Notes: generated from the sequence alone by a model not told the origin. 34,066 nucleotides of DNA from CANKHJ01 sp035556495 (GCA_035556495.1 DATMEW010000111.1:1-34066); one strand, 5' to 3'. Counted from the first letter of the stretch, positions 24,531-32,757 are shown. Numbers and translations: made by a program.

Positions 24531-24547
24531 ATCGAGTGGGAGTGATT
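24531..24547 (+). repeat. Right attachment-site copy (attR), displaced guaA 3' end
   Basis: The sequence is ATCGAGTGGGAGTGATT. Read in frame it is Ile-Glu-Trp-Glu-TGA, the same GuaA C-terminus as at the left copy with synonymous GAG and a different stop. Only positions 12 and 14 differ from 10410-10426. This looks like the original guaA end left behind by integration. Confidence 0.88.
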
Positions 24548-24609
24548 TCTCAGCATTCGAGTCGTGGTAAGATCTGCGACTATTATAAGCTTTGATGACT
24601 GCGGGCGCG

Positions 24610-24633
24610 TCGCGCGCGATATCTTGCGCGCGA
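24610..24633. terminator. GC-rich hairpin downstream of the SDR gene
   Basis: TCGCGCGC (24610-24617) pairs perfectly with GCGCGCGA (24626-24633) around an eight-base loop. It sits ten bases beyond the SDR stop and also about 65 bases after the displaced guaA end. It could therefore have served as a terminator for guaA before integration, and for the SDR gene now. No T-run follows on either strand, so termination is inferred from the stem only. Confidence 0.5.
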
Positions 24634-24642
24634 ATGTAAGCC

Positions 24643-25410
24643 TCAGAGGGACAATCCGCCGTCCACCACCAGCATCGCGCCCGTGACGAAATCGTTTCCG
24701 TGCGTCAGGAACAGGATGGTGTCGGCATAGTCGACCGGCGTGCCGACACGCTTCAGCAGCGATTTTTCGACATGCTGCACCTTCTGCTCCGGCGTCCAGT
24801 CCAGCCAGGGGCTGTCCACGCCGCCCGGCGCGATGGCATTGACCCGGACCTCCGGCGCAAGGGCGCGAGCCAGGTTTCGCGTGAGGCTGGCGACCGCCGC
24901 CTTGGAGGCTGCATAGGCCATGCTGCTGCCGGCTCCGCCAAGCGCGGCGATCGAGGCCGTGTTCACCACCGCGCCTCTCGCCGCCTTGAGGGCAGGAGCC
25001 GCAGCCTTGGTGCAGCGGAATACCCCAACGAGATTGGTGGAGAGGATCGAATCCCACATCTCGTCGGTCACCAGGTCGAGCCGGGCCGGGGGAATGGTCT
25101 GGCGCGTGGCCGGCGTGCCGGCGTTGTTCACCAGCACATCGAGGCCGCCCAGGTCCGAAATGGCCTGCTCCACCATGCGTTCCGCCTCGCCGGGAACGCT
25201 GACATCGCCCGGCGCGCCGATGACACTCAGCCCCTCGGCGCGAAGCGCCTGGATCGCCTCGGCACCGCGAGGGTCATCCGGAAGATGATTGATCGCGACG
25301 GCAGCTCCCGCCCGCGCATAGGCTGTGGCGGCGCCGAGACCAATGCCCGAAGCGGCGCCGGTGATGAGAACCTTCTGACCGGCGAGATCGTAATTGGCGC
25401 GGCGAGCCAT
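24643..25410 (-). CDS. Short-chain dehydrogenase/reductase (SDR)
   Basis: A 255-aa classical SDR using NAD(P)(H). The nucleotide-binding TGAASGIG lies near residue 15, and VLVNNAGTPA, the catalytic Tyr-x3-Lys in SSMAYAASKAAVA and the active-site serine in VVNTASIAALGG are all present. The protein ends with the usual NDFVTGAMLVVDGGLSL. The resemblance is to 3-oxoacyl-ACP or glucose dehydrogenase-like SDRs, but the substrate cannot be deduced. ATG 25410 is chosen over 25434 because GGAGG lies five bases upstream. It is the first backbone gene right of the island. Confidence 0.9.
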   Translation of the reverse strand: MARRANYDLAGQKVLITGAASGIGLGAATAYARAGAAVAINHLPDDPRGAEAIQALRAEGLSVIGAPGDVSVPGEAERMVEQAISDLGGLDVLVNNAGTPATRQTIPPARLDLVTDEMWDSILSTNLVGVFRCTKAAAPALKAARGAVVNTASIAALGGAGSSMAYAASKAAVASLTRNLARALAPEVRVNAIAPGGVDSPWLDWTPEQKVQHVEKSLLKRVGTPVDYADTILFLTHGNDFVTGAMLVVDGGLSL

Positions 25411-25576
25411 GGATGCCTCCGAGAATTGAGCCACCAGTCACTGCCGAAAAAAGGATGGGAATGCAATCTCCGAAGAAGCGCAGACCATGCGGGAGGAGTC
25501 GGGCGGTTGGAAAAAGAGGCCGATCGCGCCCGGTCGGACAGATGCTGAACCTGTCCGGCCGGCTGGCGACGCCGCC

Positions 25577-25753
25577 TCAATGAGGGCGCTCGGTTTCCAT
25601 GCAGGCGCGCAACGCCATCTCGGTCAGCGCCACGATGTGCTGCTTCAGTTCCCTGTTTTCCCGGCGCAGCCGTCGGTTCTGGACGACGAGTTCATATGTC
25701 GTCTGGTCACTCAGGGCATCCGGTTCGCAAACGTTGCTTTCGCTTCGGTGCAT
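25577..25753 (-). CDS. Small coiled-coil protein (58 aa)
   Basis: A short gene read on the minus strand. The start ATG at 25753 has AGGAGA seven bases upstream. The middle, YELVVQNRRLRRENRELKQH, is a charged amphipathic helix with leucine/valine heptad spacing, a likely coiled coil. The end ACMETERPH is polar. No signal peptide or membrane helix. The function is unknown. It lies 166 bases upstream of the SDR start in the same direction and could have its own promoter. Confidence 0.6.
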   Translation of the reverse strand: MHRSESNVCEPDALSDQTTYELVVQNRRLRRENRELKQHIVALTEMALRACMETERPH

Positions 25754-26106
25754 CGCGGTCTCCTGCGTTGCCCCCCGCGATCAGGGTGGCCGTCCATAGT
25801 AAATGATGGGTTAACAATTCCGGTGGATATCAGGGAGCCGGGGCGCGGCTGGTCCGGCTAGCGGGATGGCTGCCGGCGCGAAACAGGACAGCATCCGCGA
25901 CGCGCGGAAGGGGCCGGCGGCGTGCGAAATGCACCGTCATGCTGTTCACAGACGGCAAGTGCGCCGGTGGATTCGCGGCTGGTCGATGAGATTTGATCTG
26001 ACGAAGTCCGGCGTCAGGTTCGAGAAGTCACGTTCGAGGAGCATCGACGCGAGCGACTCGGAGGTCGGAGCGGTTTCCCGTCGGCAACACGGCCGCGCGG
26101 AGCAGC
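25754..26106. other. Intergenic region, no gene seen
   Basis: About 350 bp between the small coiled-coil gene and the end of the SLC13 permease gene. A 109-codon plus-strand frame (25866-26195) runs into the permease in antisense and has an arginine/serine-rich composition, so it is not accepted. The AT-richer TAAATGATGGGTTAACAATT (25800-25819) could be part of a promoter for the small gene; that is only suggestive. Confidence 0.35.
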
Positions 26107-27882
26107 CTAAAAACTCCAGAACAGCGCGATCAGCGGTGTGCCGAGGATCACGACCATGGCTGAAAGCGGTAGGCCGAGGCGCGGATAGTCCATGAACCTG
26201 TAGCCGCCGGCACCCATTACCAGCGTGTTGCACTGATGGCCAATGGGCGTGAGAAAGTCGCATGCCGCACCCACTGCCACGGCCATGAGGAAGGGATCGG
26301 GATTGAGCCCGAGCGCCTTGGCGAAGCTGGCTGCGATCGGCGCCATCACCAGTACCGTGGCGGCGTTGTTGAGAAAAGGTGTCACGGCCATTGCCGCGAC
26401 CATGATGAGCGCCAGCATGCCCATGGGCGGCAGTACACTGCCGGCCTGGGAGAGCCAGCCTGCCAGCAGGTCCGTGGTGCCGGTGCTGCGCAGCGTGTCG
26501 CTGACGGGAATGAGAGCGGCGAGCATGACGAGGATGGGCATGTCCACCGCGCCGTAGGCTTCACGCAGGCTGAGCGCCTTGAGCAGCAGCAGGCTGACGG
26601 CTGCGCCGAAGAAGGCAATGGCCACCGGCACGACATTGAATGCGACAAGCCCCATGGCCACGGCCAGCACCAGCGCGGGAATATAGCGCCGCCGGCCGCG
26701 GCCGAACGGCAGTTGCCTTTCGGCCAGCGGCAATGCGCCAAGCTCTCCCAGAGCCTCCGGCATCGAACGCAGGTCGCCCTTGAATACGACGACATCGCCG
26801 GCCTTGAGCCGGACGTTGCCGAGCCGTTGCAAAATCCGCCGTCCGCTGCGGCTCACCGCAAGAAGGTTGATGCCATGAGCCTCGAACAGGCGAAGCTGCA
26901 CCGCCGATTTGCCGACCAGCGCCGATTCTGACGTGACGATGGCTTCCATCACGCCGATGTCGTCGTCGGGCGTGTCGGCGGCCGTTCCGGATTCGTCATG
27001 GGCCAGCTTCAGCCCGCTTTCGGAAACCATGCGCTCCAGCGCGTCCGGCTCGCCCTGAAGAATGATGTTGGCGCCGGCCTCCAGCCGCGTGGTGTTGGGC
27101 GGCCGGTAGCTATGCCCCCGCCCGTGAATGAGATTGACGACATCGACCTCGCCTTCGCCGAGCTTTTCAAGATCGCCCACCGTCTTGCCGACAAAGGGCG
27201 AGTCCTCAGGAACGGTGAGTTCGGTCGTATAGGCTTCGATGTTGAATGCCGCATCCATCGTTGCGGCGCCCTTCCGGTTGGTCGGCAGTAGCCGCCATCC
27301 GAAGGCGAGAAACACTAGCCCGCCGAGGGCCAGGCCGATCCCGACCGGAGCGAAATCGAACATCTGGAACGGTTCGCCGGAGATTTCGCTCCGTACGCGC
27401 GAGACGATGATGTTCGGCGACGTGCCGATCAGCGTGACGATGCCGCCGAGCAGGGCGCCGAAGGACATCGGCATCAGCAGATGCGCGGGTGAGGTGTTGT
27501 TCTTGCGGGCCAACTGGAAAGCGACCGGCATCAGCATCGCCAGCGCGCCGATATTTTTGACGAATCCGGACAGCACCATGACGGTGGCCGTCAGCGCGAC
27601 CACCTGCGCCGTGGTGCTGGACAGATACGGCGCCACGGGCCGGATAAGCTGAGCGATGATCCCGGATTTCTGGACCGCGGCGCTAACCAGCAGGGCCGAC
27701 GCGACGATGATGACGATATCGTCCGAAAAGCCGGAGAATGCCTTGTCAAACGGGACGATGCCCGCCGCGAGACCGGCGACCAGCGAAATCAGCGCAACGA
27801 GATCGTAGCGCAGCCGTCCCCAGATGAATAAGGCCATGGTCCCGGTCAGCACGAGACAGGCGAGAATCTGGGGCTGTGTCAT
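26107..27882 (-). CDS. SLC13/DASS-family permease with two RCK_C (TrkA-C) domains
   Basis: A 591-aa inner-membrane anion or dicarboxylate/sulfate-type transporter. The N-terminal block of helices (1-210) includes VLSGFVKNIGALAMLMPVA and the substrate-site loop LGGIVTLIGTSPNIIVSRV with the SLC13 SNT-type motif (GTSPN). Two soluble RCK_C domains follow (about 215-300, AYTTELTVPEDSPFVGKTVGD; and about 318-395, VMEAIVTSESALVGKSAVQL). The second helix block ends with a mirrored loop (LTPIGHQCNTLVMG). This is the YfbS-like layout. Substrate is unknown. No clear ribosome site precedes the ATG. The gene follows the polyamine genes after a 222-base gap. Confidence 0.9.
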   Translation of the reverse strand: MTQPQILACLVLTGTMALFIWGRLRYDLVALISLVAGLAAGIVPFDKAFSGFSDDIVIIVASALLVSAAVQKSGIIAQLIRPVAPYLSSTTAQVVALTATVMVLSGFVKNIGALAMLMPVAFQLARKNNTSPAHLLMPMSFGALLGGIVTLIGTSPNIIVSRVRSEISGEPFQMFDFAPVGIGLALGGLVFLAFGWRLLPTNRKGAATMDAAFNIEAYTTELTVPEDSPFVGKTVGDLEKLGEGEVDVVNLIHGRGHSYRPPNTTRLEAGANIILQGEPDALERMVSESGLKLAHDESGTAADTPDDDIGVMEAIVTSESALVGKSAVQLRLFEAHGINLLAVSRSGRRILQRLGNVRLKAGDVVVFKGDLRSMPEALGELGALPLAERQLPFGRGRRRYIPALVLAVAMGLVAFNVVPVAIAFFGAAVSLLLLKALSLREAYGAVDMPILVMLAALIPVSDTLRSTGTTDLLAGWLSQAGSVLPPMGMLALIMVAAMAVTPFLNNAATVLVMAPIAASFAKALGLNPDPFLMAVAVGAACDFLTPIGHQCNTLVMGAGGYRFMDYPRLGLPLSAMVVILGTPLIALFWSF

Positions 27883-28060
27883 TCAGATATCCGGCAGGAA
27901 CCGCCCTCCAACGGGAATCAGGGCTTGGGGTTCCATGTCGATATTGCGGGCAGAGCGGCGAGGCGGCAATCGCGATCTGCGGGAAGCTTCAGTGAGAATA
28001 ATGCCGCGAGCCTATTCGGGCAGATCGGGGATCGGGCGGGCGGTGAGCTGGAAGAACGCC

Positions 28061-28090
28061 GCGGAGCCGGAACATGGCGTTCGGCTCCGC
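28061..28090 (-). terminator. Hairpin downstream of the carboxynorspermidine dehydrogenase gene
   Basis: GCGGAGCCG (28061-28069) pairs with CGGCTCCGC (28082-28090), extended inward by AAC/GTT past a one-base bulge. It lies 14 bases beyond the dehydrogenase stop. It probably ends the nspC operon before the SLC13 gene. No T-run follows, so its efficiency is uncertain. Confidence 0.5.
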
Positions 28091-28104
28091 GACGGTTCTC
28101 GGGC

Positions 28105-29385
28105 TTATTCGGCGGCGGCAAGCCGGCTGGTGGATTGGGCCGCATCGTCGAACGTCAGGAGCCGTTCGCCATCGGCGTCCCGGATCCAGGTCGGGAGGCC
28201 CATGTCGCCGAGCAGGTCGAGAAAGGGCCGCGGCGGCAGTTCTTCGACATTGGCCATGGTGCGAACATCCCAGACGCCTGTTGCGATCAGGATGGCGGCC
28301 GCAGCCGCAGGGACACCCGCCGTATAGGAGATGCCCTGGCTTTCGACCTCCTCATAGGCCTCCTTGTGGTCGGCAACGTTATAGATGAAGATCTCTCGCG
28401 GCTCGCCATTATAGGTGCCGCGCACCACATCGCCGATGCAGGTCTTGCCGGTATAGTCCGGCGCGAGCGAGGCGGGGTCCGGCAATACGGCCTTCACGAC
28501 CTTGAGCGGCACCACCTCCTGGCCTTCCGCCGTGCGGACGGGCTGTTCGGAGAGCAGACCAAGATTCTTCAACACCTCGAACACAGTGATGTAACGGTCG
28601 CTGAAGCCCATCCAGAAGCGGATGTCCGGCACGTTCAGATTGCGGGACAGCGAATGGATTTCGTCGTGGCCGGTCATGTAGGTCGTGGAGCGGCCGACGA
28701 CAGGAAGATCCCAGTCCTTGCGGATCTCGAACATCCTGTTCGATGTCCACTTGCTGTCCTGCCAGGACCAGACCTGCCCCGTGAATTCACGAAAGTTGAT
28801 CTCGGGGTCGAAATTCGTTGCGAAATAGCGGCCATGGCTGCCGGCATTCACATCGACGATGTCGATGGAATCGATGCTGTCGAAATATTCGTCCAGCGCC
28901 AGCCGCGCATAGGCGTTGACCACGCCGGGATCGAAGCCTGCACCGAGAATGGCCGTGACACCGGCCTTCTCGCACTCAGCCCGCCGCTTCCATTCGTAGT
29001 TGTCATACCATGGCGGCGTTTCGCAGATCTTGAGCGGATCTTCGTGAATTGCGGTATCGATATAGGCGGCGCCGGTCGCGAGACAGGCAGACAGCACCGC
29101 CATGTTCAGGAAAGGGGAACCGACGTTGATGACGATCCGTGTGCCGGTCTTGCGGATCAGGTCCGCCGTACGCTCCACGTCGAGCGCATCAAGCGCATGC
29201 GCTTCGAGGCGGGCCTTGGTCTTGAGCGCACCCTTCTCGCGCACCGACCGCACAATATCCTCGCATTTGGAGAGAGTGCGGGAGGCGATATGGATGTCGC
29301 CCAGGATGTCGCTGTGCTGCGCGCATTTGTGAGCAACCACGTTGGCCACACCGCCGCCGCCGATGATGAGCACGTTCTTTTTCAT
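28105..29385 (-). CDS. Carboxynorspermidine/carboxyspermidine dehydrogenase (saccharopine dehydrogenase-like)
   Basis: A 426-aa NADPH-dependent enzyme of the saccharopine dehydrogenase family. In this pathway it condenses aspartate semialdehyde with putrescine (or diaminopropane) to carboxyspermidine (or carboxynorspermidine). The Rossmann start is MKKNVLIIGGGGVANVVAHK. Family blocks are ACLATGAAYIDTAIHEDPLK, LGAGFDPGVVNAYARLALDEY, GSHGRYFATNFDPEINFRE and GISYTAGVPAAAAAILIATG. Start 29385 is supported by AAGGAGGTG about nine bases upstream. It lies 46 bases after nspC in the same operon, which strongly supports the polyamine assignment over lysine metabolism. Confidence 0.92.
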   Translation of the reverse strand: MKKNVLIIGGGGVANVVAHKCAQHSDILGDIHIASRTLSKCEDIVRSVREKGALKTKARLEAHALDALDVERTADLIRKTGTRIVINVGSPFLNMAVLSACLATGAAYIDTAIHEDPLKICETPPWYDNYEWKRRAECEKAGVTAILGAGFDPGVVNAYARLALDEYFDSIDSIDIVDVNAGSHGRYFATNFDPEINFREFTGQVWSWQDSKWTSNRMFEIRKDWDLPVVGRSTTYMTGHDEIHSLSRNLNVPDIRFWMGFSDRYITVFEVLKNLGLLSEQPVRTAEGQEVVPLKVVKAVLPDPASLAPDYTGKTCIGDVVRGTYNGEPREIFIYNVADHKEAYEEVESQGISYTAGVPAAAAAILIATGVWDVRTMANVEELPPRPFLDLLGDMGLPTWIRDADGERLLTFDDAAQSTSRLAAAE

Positions 29386-29431
29386 TTGATCCAAACACCT
29401 CCTTGTTGTTCCCGGCACCGTGAAACGGCGG

Positions 29432-30529
29432 TCAGGACAAGCTTTCCAGATAGTCTTCGTAGGAAAAATCGCGGATGACGCGCGTGCTGCCGTCGAGTTC
29501 CCGCAGGGCGATCGACGGCATTTGCACGCCGTTGAACCAGTTTTTCTTCACCATGGTGTAGCCGGCTGCGTCCTGGATCGAGATCCGGTCGCCGACTTTC
29601 AGTTCGCGATCGAAGGCGAACTCACCAAAGATGTCGCCCGCAAGGCAGGACTTGCCGCAGACGAGATATCGACGCTCTCCCGCGTCGGGGCTGATCTTCG
29701 CATTCTGGCGATAGATCAGAAGGTCGAGCATGTGGGCCTCGACCGAGCTGTCCACGATGGCAAGATCCTTGCCGTTGAACAGCGTGTCCAGCACGCTGAC
29801 TTCCAGCGTGGTGGTGTTGGTGATAGCCGCTTCGCCGGGCTCCAGATAAACCTGCACGTCGTGGCGCTGCGCAAAATCGCGAAGCCGGTCGCAGAAGGCG
29901 TCGAGCGGATAGCCGTCGCCGGTGAAGTGGATGCCGCCGCCGAGGCTGACCCAGTCGATCTTCGCAAACAGGTTCCCGAACCTGTCCTCGAGATTGCTAA
30001 GCATCCGGTCGAACAGCTTGAAATCGCCGTTCTCGCAGTTGTTATGGATCATGACGCCGTTGATCAGATCGAGCGCGGACGCGATCCGCTCCGGGTCCGT
30101 TTCGCCGAGGCGGCTGAACGGCCGCGCAGGGTCGGCAAGATCGAACCCGGACGAACTGAAACCCGGATTGATCCGCAGGCCGCGGCTCAGTGCGCCCGTG
30201 CGATCGGCAAAGCGGCGGAGCTGCCCGAGCGAATTGAAGATGATCTTGTCGGCATGCCCGATCACGACGTCGATTTCGTGGTCGGCATAGGCGACGCTAT
30301 AGGCGTGCGTCTCGCCGCCGAATTTCTCTCGGCCGAGCCTGACCTCGTTGAGTGAGGAGGAGGTGGTGCCGTCCATGTGTTCGCGCATGAGGTCGAACAC
30401 CGACCAGGTCGCGAAGCATTTTAGGGCAAGCAGGACCTTCGCGCCGCTGCGCTGGCGCACGGTGTCGATGATCTGCAAATTGTGCAGCAGCCGTGTCTTG
30501 TCGATCAGATAATGGGGCGTGGGGATCAT
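29432..30529 (-). CDS. nspC: Carboxynorspermidine/carboxyspermidine decarboxylase
   Basis: A 365-aa fold type III PLP enzyme that decarboxylates carboxyspermidine to spermidine (or carboxynorspermidine to norspermidine). The PLP lysine is Lys37 in VLLALKCFATWSVF. Other family segments are TTSSSLNEVRLGREKFGGETHAYSV (split by the barrel), VMIHNNCENGDF, WVSLGGGIHFTGDGYP, VYLEPGEAA and the C-terminal CGKSCLAGDIFGEF, which supplies the active-site cysteine and aspartate from the partner subunit. The end MVKKNWFNGVQMPSIALRELDG is typical. It is first in the operon, followed by the dehydrogenase. Alphaproteobacteria usually make spermidine by this route in place of SpeDE. Confidence 0.94.
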   Translation of the reverse strand: MIPTPHYLIDKTRLLHNLQIIDTVRQRSGAKVLLALKCFATWSVFDLMREHMDGTTSSSLNEVRLGREKFGGETHAYSVAYADHEIDVVIGHADKIIFNSLGQLRRFADRTGALSRGLRINPGFSSSGFDLADPARPFSRLGETDPERIASALDLINGVMIHNNCENGDFKLFDRMLSNLEDRFGNLFAKIDWVSLGGGIHFTGDGYPLDAFCDRLRDFAQRHDVQVYLEPGEAAITNTTTLEVSVLDTLFNGKDLAIVDSSVEAHMLDLLIYRQNAKISPDAGERRYLVCGKSCLAGDIFGEFAFDRELKVGDRISIQDAAGYTMVKKNWFNGVQMPSIALRELDGSTRVIRDFSYEDYLESLS

Positions 30530-30672
30530 CGATAGCCGGAAGTTGATGTGAGAAATGCGACTGGAGCCGCCGGGCCGGCGGTTCCATGAAAGAGACAGAA
30601 TTCGCGCGAGTACGCTGGGCGCGTCCGCGGATTCAGGTCCTGAATGTCGGGTCTAGGGTGCTGAGCAGCCGC

Positions 30673-30682
30673 TGTCGCGACA
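30673..30682. promoter_or_regulatory. Candidate operator palindrome TGTCGCGACA
   Basis: A perfect 10-base palindrome about 145 bases upstream of the nspC start, with a partial second copy TTGCGACA at 30694-30701 reading in the same direction. The 21-base spacing is two helical turns, which would suit a dimeric repressor. No regulator gene is nearby, so the assignment is tentative. Confidence 0.35.
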
Positions 30683-30981
30683 CAGCCGAAGCGTTGCGAC
30701 ACTACTGCCGTGAATCCCGCTCCAGCCGTGCAACCGGGCTTCGGCGAAAGGGCGGAAAACGGACGCTATGGTGCGCGCTGTGCGGTGGCCACCCCGCAAT
30801 ACGGCCGGCAATGTCTCGGCGCGCGCAATCCTCGCGCGCGAGGCAAAGTTGTCTTCCGTTTGGGAGGCGTTTAGCGAGTATACGCCCATCCCCAATTGGA
30901 AAATGGTGACATGGGACATGTCGCCCTCCCAACCAGCAGATGAAAGCCGAACCAGGCTGATGGCTGTATATAACATCTCTG

Positions 30982-30999
30982 CCGGATTCTACAATCCGG
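30982..30999 (-). terminator. Short hairpin downstream of the amidase gene
   Basis: CCGGATT (30982-30988) pairs with AATCCGG (30993-30999) around a four-base loop. It lies about 50 bases beyond the amidase stop. There is no run of T after the stem on the minus strand, so it is a weak terminator candidate. Confidence 0.4.
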
Positions 31000-31048
31000 T
31001 GCGGCATTTCGCGCCATTGCCCACCCGGCGAAAAGCCGCCCGCGGCAT

Positions 31049-32443
31049 TCACCCTGGATGCCGCAGGTGCCAGTCGGTGACCTGCTGATAGGCGTGGCCG
31101 AGGCGCAGCAGCAGCGGTTCCGCGAGCGGCGGACCGGCCAGTTGCAGGCCGATGGGCGTCCCGTTTTCCGAGAAGCCGCAGGGGAGGGTGAGGGAAGGCG
31201 TGCCGGCGACATTGATGAAGGCGGTGAAATAAGCCAGCGTACCGGGGCCGGGTTGCAGATAGGCGGCGACCTTGTCGGCCTCCGGGATGACGATCGGTGA
31301 GGCCGGAACCATGACGGCGTCGACGGCGTCGAACAATCGCAGATAAGCCTTCTTGAAGGTTTCCCGTGCCACACGCTCGTCTTCGGGCTCGTCCGGGGCG
31401 GCCATGAATTGCTCCAGCGCAGCGCCGAACCAGGGGCCGTAGCGGTCCTGGTGCTGCCGATACAGCGCCTCATGCGCTTTCGCGGCCTCGCGGAGCATCG
31501 ACTCGCGGAAATTCGTGAGCAGGGGTTCCAGGTCGGGAAAGGTGATATCGGCGAGCGTGGCGCCGGCGCTTTCCATCGTGCGTGCGGCCCGCTGCGTTGC
31601 TTCCGCCACCTCGCTCGCCACGCCGCGTGTGCAGAAGGTCCGGTCGATCCCGATGCGGAGGCCGCGCGCGCCCTCGGCCCCGGCAAGCGCGGCCAGGGCG
31701 CCGGAATTGGGGGCCGTGAGGGAGGTCGGATCGTTGGCGTCGTGGCCGGCGATGGCGTCGAACAGGATGGCGACGTCCTCCGCGGAGCGTGCCATGGGGC
31801 CGATGGTGTCGCGCGATTCCGCCAGCGGGAAAACACCGTAGCGGCTGACGCGCCCCCAGGTGGTTTTCAGTCCCGTGACATTGTTCGCGGCGGAGGGGAG
31901 GCGGATCGAGCCGCCCGTATCGGACCCCAGCGTGCCGAAGCAGAGCCCGGCGGCGGCGGCCACGCCGGAGCCTGAGGAGGAAACCCCGGTCCAGAGCGCC
32001 TCGTTCCAGGGGTTGCGCGGTGTCGGCATTTCCGGATGGTGCATCAGGCCGGCTCCCTCCGTCATGCTCAGCTTGCCGAGCAGGACCGCGCCGGCCTCCC
32101 GCAGTAGCGTCACCACCGTCGCGTCGTAGTCAGGTGCCCAGTCGCGAAAGATGGCCATTCCCGAGGATGTCGGGATGCCCTGCGTGAAGCAGAGATCCTT
32201 CACGGCCACCGGCACGCCGTGGAGCGGCCCCCGCCGGCGGCCGGCTGCCAGCTCGGCGTCCGCCTGCTGCGCCTGCGCGCGTGCAAGATCGGCGGTTACG
32301 GTGCAGAACGCCTGAAGGTGCGGATTCATACGCGCGATGCGAGCCAGGAGATGCTCGGTCACGGCCAGCGATGTGGCGTCGCCCTTCTGGATGGCGGCGC
32401 CGATTTCGCGGATGGACAGAAATTCGATGTCGGTCAGATGCAC
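31049..32443 (-). CDS. Amidase-signature family enzyme (GatA/AtzE-like amidase)
   Basis: A 464-aa amidohydrolase with the Ser-cisSer-Lys triad of the amidase signature family: Lys82 (VPVAVKDL), cis-Ser155 (GVSSSGSG) and nucleophile Ser179 (GSDTGGSIRLPSA), with spacing close to GatA. It ends with LTLPCGFSENGTPIGLQLAGPPLAEPLLLRLGHAYQ split over the last 50 residues. No gatB or gatC gene is present, so it is more likely a stand-alone catabolic amidase than part of the Glu-tRNA amidotransferase. A GTG at 32443 was chosen because GGAG lies six bases upstream and the protein then begins like its family. An ATG at 32533 would add 30 atypical residues and has only a weak ribosome site. Confidence 0.88.
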   Translation of the reverse strand: MHLTDIEFLSIREIGAAIQKGDATSLAVTEHLLARIARMNPHLQAFCTVTADLARAQAQQADAELAAGRRRGPLHGVPVAVKDLCFTQGIPTSSGMAIFRDWAPDYDATVVTLLREAGAVLLGKLSMTEGAGLMHHPEMPTPRNPWNEALWTGVSSSGSGVAAAAGLCFGTLGSDTGGSIRLPSAANNVTGLKTTWGRVSRYGVFPLAESRDTIGPMARSAEDVAILFDAIAGHDANDPTSLTAPNSGALAALAGAEGARGLRIGIDRTFCTRGVASEVAEATQRAARTMESAGATLADITFPDLEPLLTNFRESMLREAAKAHEALYRQHQDRYGPWFGAALEQFMAAPDEPEDERVARETFKKAYLRLFDAVDAVMVPASPIVIPEADKVAAYLQPGPGTLAYFTAFINVAGTPSLTLPCGFSENGTPIGLQLAGPPLAEPLLLRLGHAYQQVTDWHLRHPG

Positions 32444-32708
32444 TTCGGGCTCCGGTGAAATGAGGTGGTGCTGAAAATGAAACCGGTCTCTGACGTAGCG
32501 GAAGGGTGATGAGGAACGGTCTGCCTCAATCATCGATCCCGCAGATCATGACCGCACAACACCGCGAGAAGTCAATTCCATGGGGTAATGACGAGGTCAG
32601 CGGGTGTGAAATGCGGGTCTTGAAATGGCGAATGCGAGCACCATATTGGGATCATCGATCGCGCGGTCGCCGTCACGGATGTACTGGCTGCTTGACTGCG
32701 CGAGACGT

Positions 32709-32739
32709 AAACCCGCCCGGGAGACCGTGGCGGGTTTTT
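32709..32739 (+). terminator. Rho-independent terminator, plus-strand orientation
   Basis: AAACCCGCC (32709-32717) pairs with GGCGGGTTT (32729-32737), loop of 11, followed by a run of five T (32735-32739). This is a textbook intrinsic terminator for plus-strand transcripts; on the minus strand only a short TTT follows. No plus-strand protein gene ends nearby. Confidence 0.75.
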
Positions 32740-32757
32740 CGTCGTCCGGGAAGGTGT

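Larger units (their letters stand above)
10410..24547. mobile_element. Degenerate integrative (ICE-like) genomic island in the 3' end of guaA
   Basis: The element is bounded by a 17-bp direct repeat (15 identities) at 10410-10426 and 24531-24547, giving a unit of about 14.1 kb. It begins with a P4-type tyrosine recombinase next to the left repeat. It carries an AlpA-like regulator, a toxin-antitoxin pair and a partial trb conjugation operon. It also carries a methyltransferase remnant, an EVE-HNH nuclease operon and a truncated GNAT gene. Several segments (about 10430-10760, 19350-23600 and 24250-24530) are visibly less GC-rich than the backbone. The guaA 3' end is a known insertion hotspot for such elements. 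Relaxase, coupling protein and VirB4/VirB11-type ATPases are missing, so self-transfer is unlikely, but the integrase looks intact and excision may still be possible. Confidence 0.9.
24244..24642. other. Non-coding right end of the island and junction to the backbone
   Basis: No credible gene is seen here. The stretch is AT-rich up to 24530 (for example the A/T run around 24480-24510). It contains a small palindrome TGCACGGTGCA (24256-24266), three TGACGGTA repeats, the right attachment copy and a GC-rich hairpin just before the SDR gene end. Short frames on either strand lack domain features. Confidence 0.6.
30530..31048. promoter_or_regulatory. Intergenic region upstream of nspC and downstream of the amidase gene
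   Basis: This 519-bp space has no convincing gene; the overlapping frames on both strands are arginine/serine-rich shadows. It must hold the nspC promoter. Visible structure includes a palindrome TGTCGCGACA (30673-30682), a 12-base self-complementary CTCGCGCGCGAG (30831-30842) and a short hairpin near the amidase end, listed separately. An AT-rich patch (TGTATATAACATC, about 30965-30977) stands out from the GC-rich surroundings. Confidence 0.45.

Noticed and set aside
10425..24642. tRNA gene as the integration site, or a CRISPR array
   Set aside because: No cloverleaf-like sequence was seen near either end, and the TGACGGTA repeats are too short and irregularly spaced for CRISPR; the att core is the guaA 3' end.
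27925..29478. 517-codon plus frame opposite the carboxynorspermidine dehydrogenase gene
   Set aside because: Antisense shadow of a gene with clear family motifs and a strong ribosome site.
30586..30909. 107-codon plus-strand frame in the nspC upstream region
   Set aside because: No ribosome site, arginine/serine-rich and no recognisable segment; overlapping frames on the other strand look equally random.
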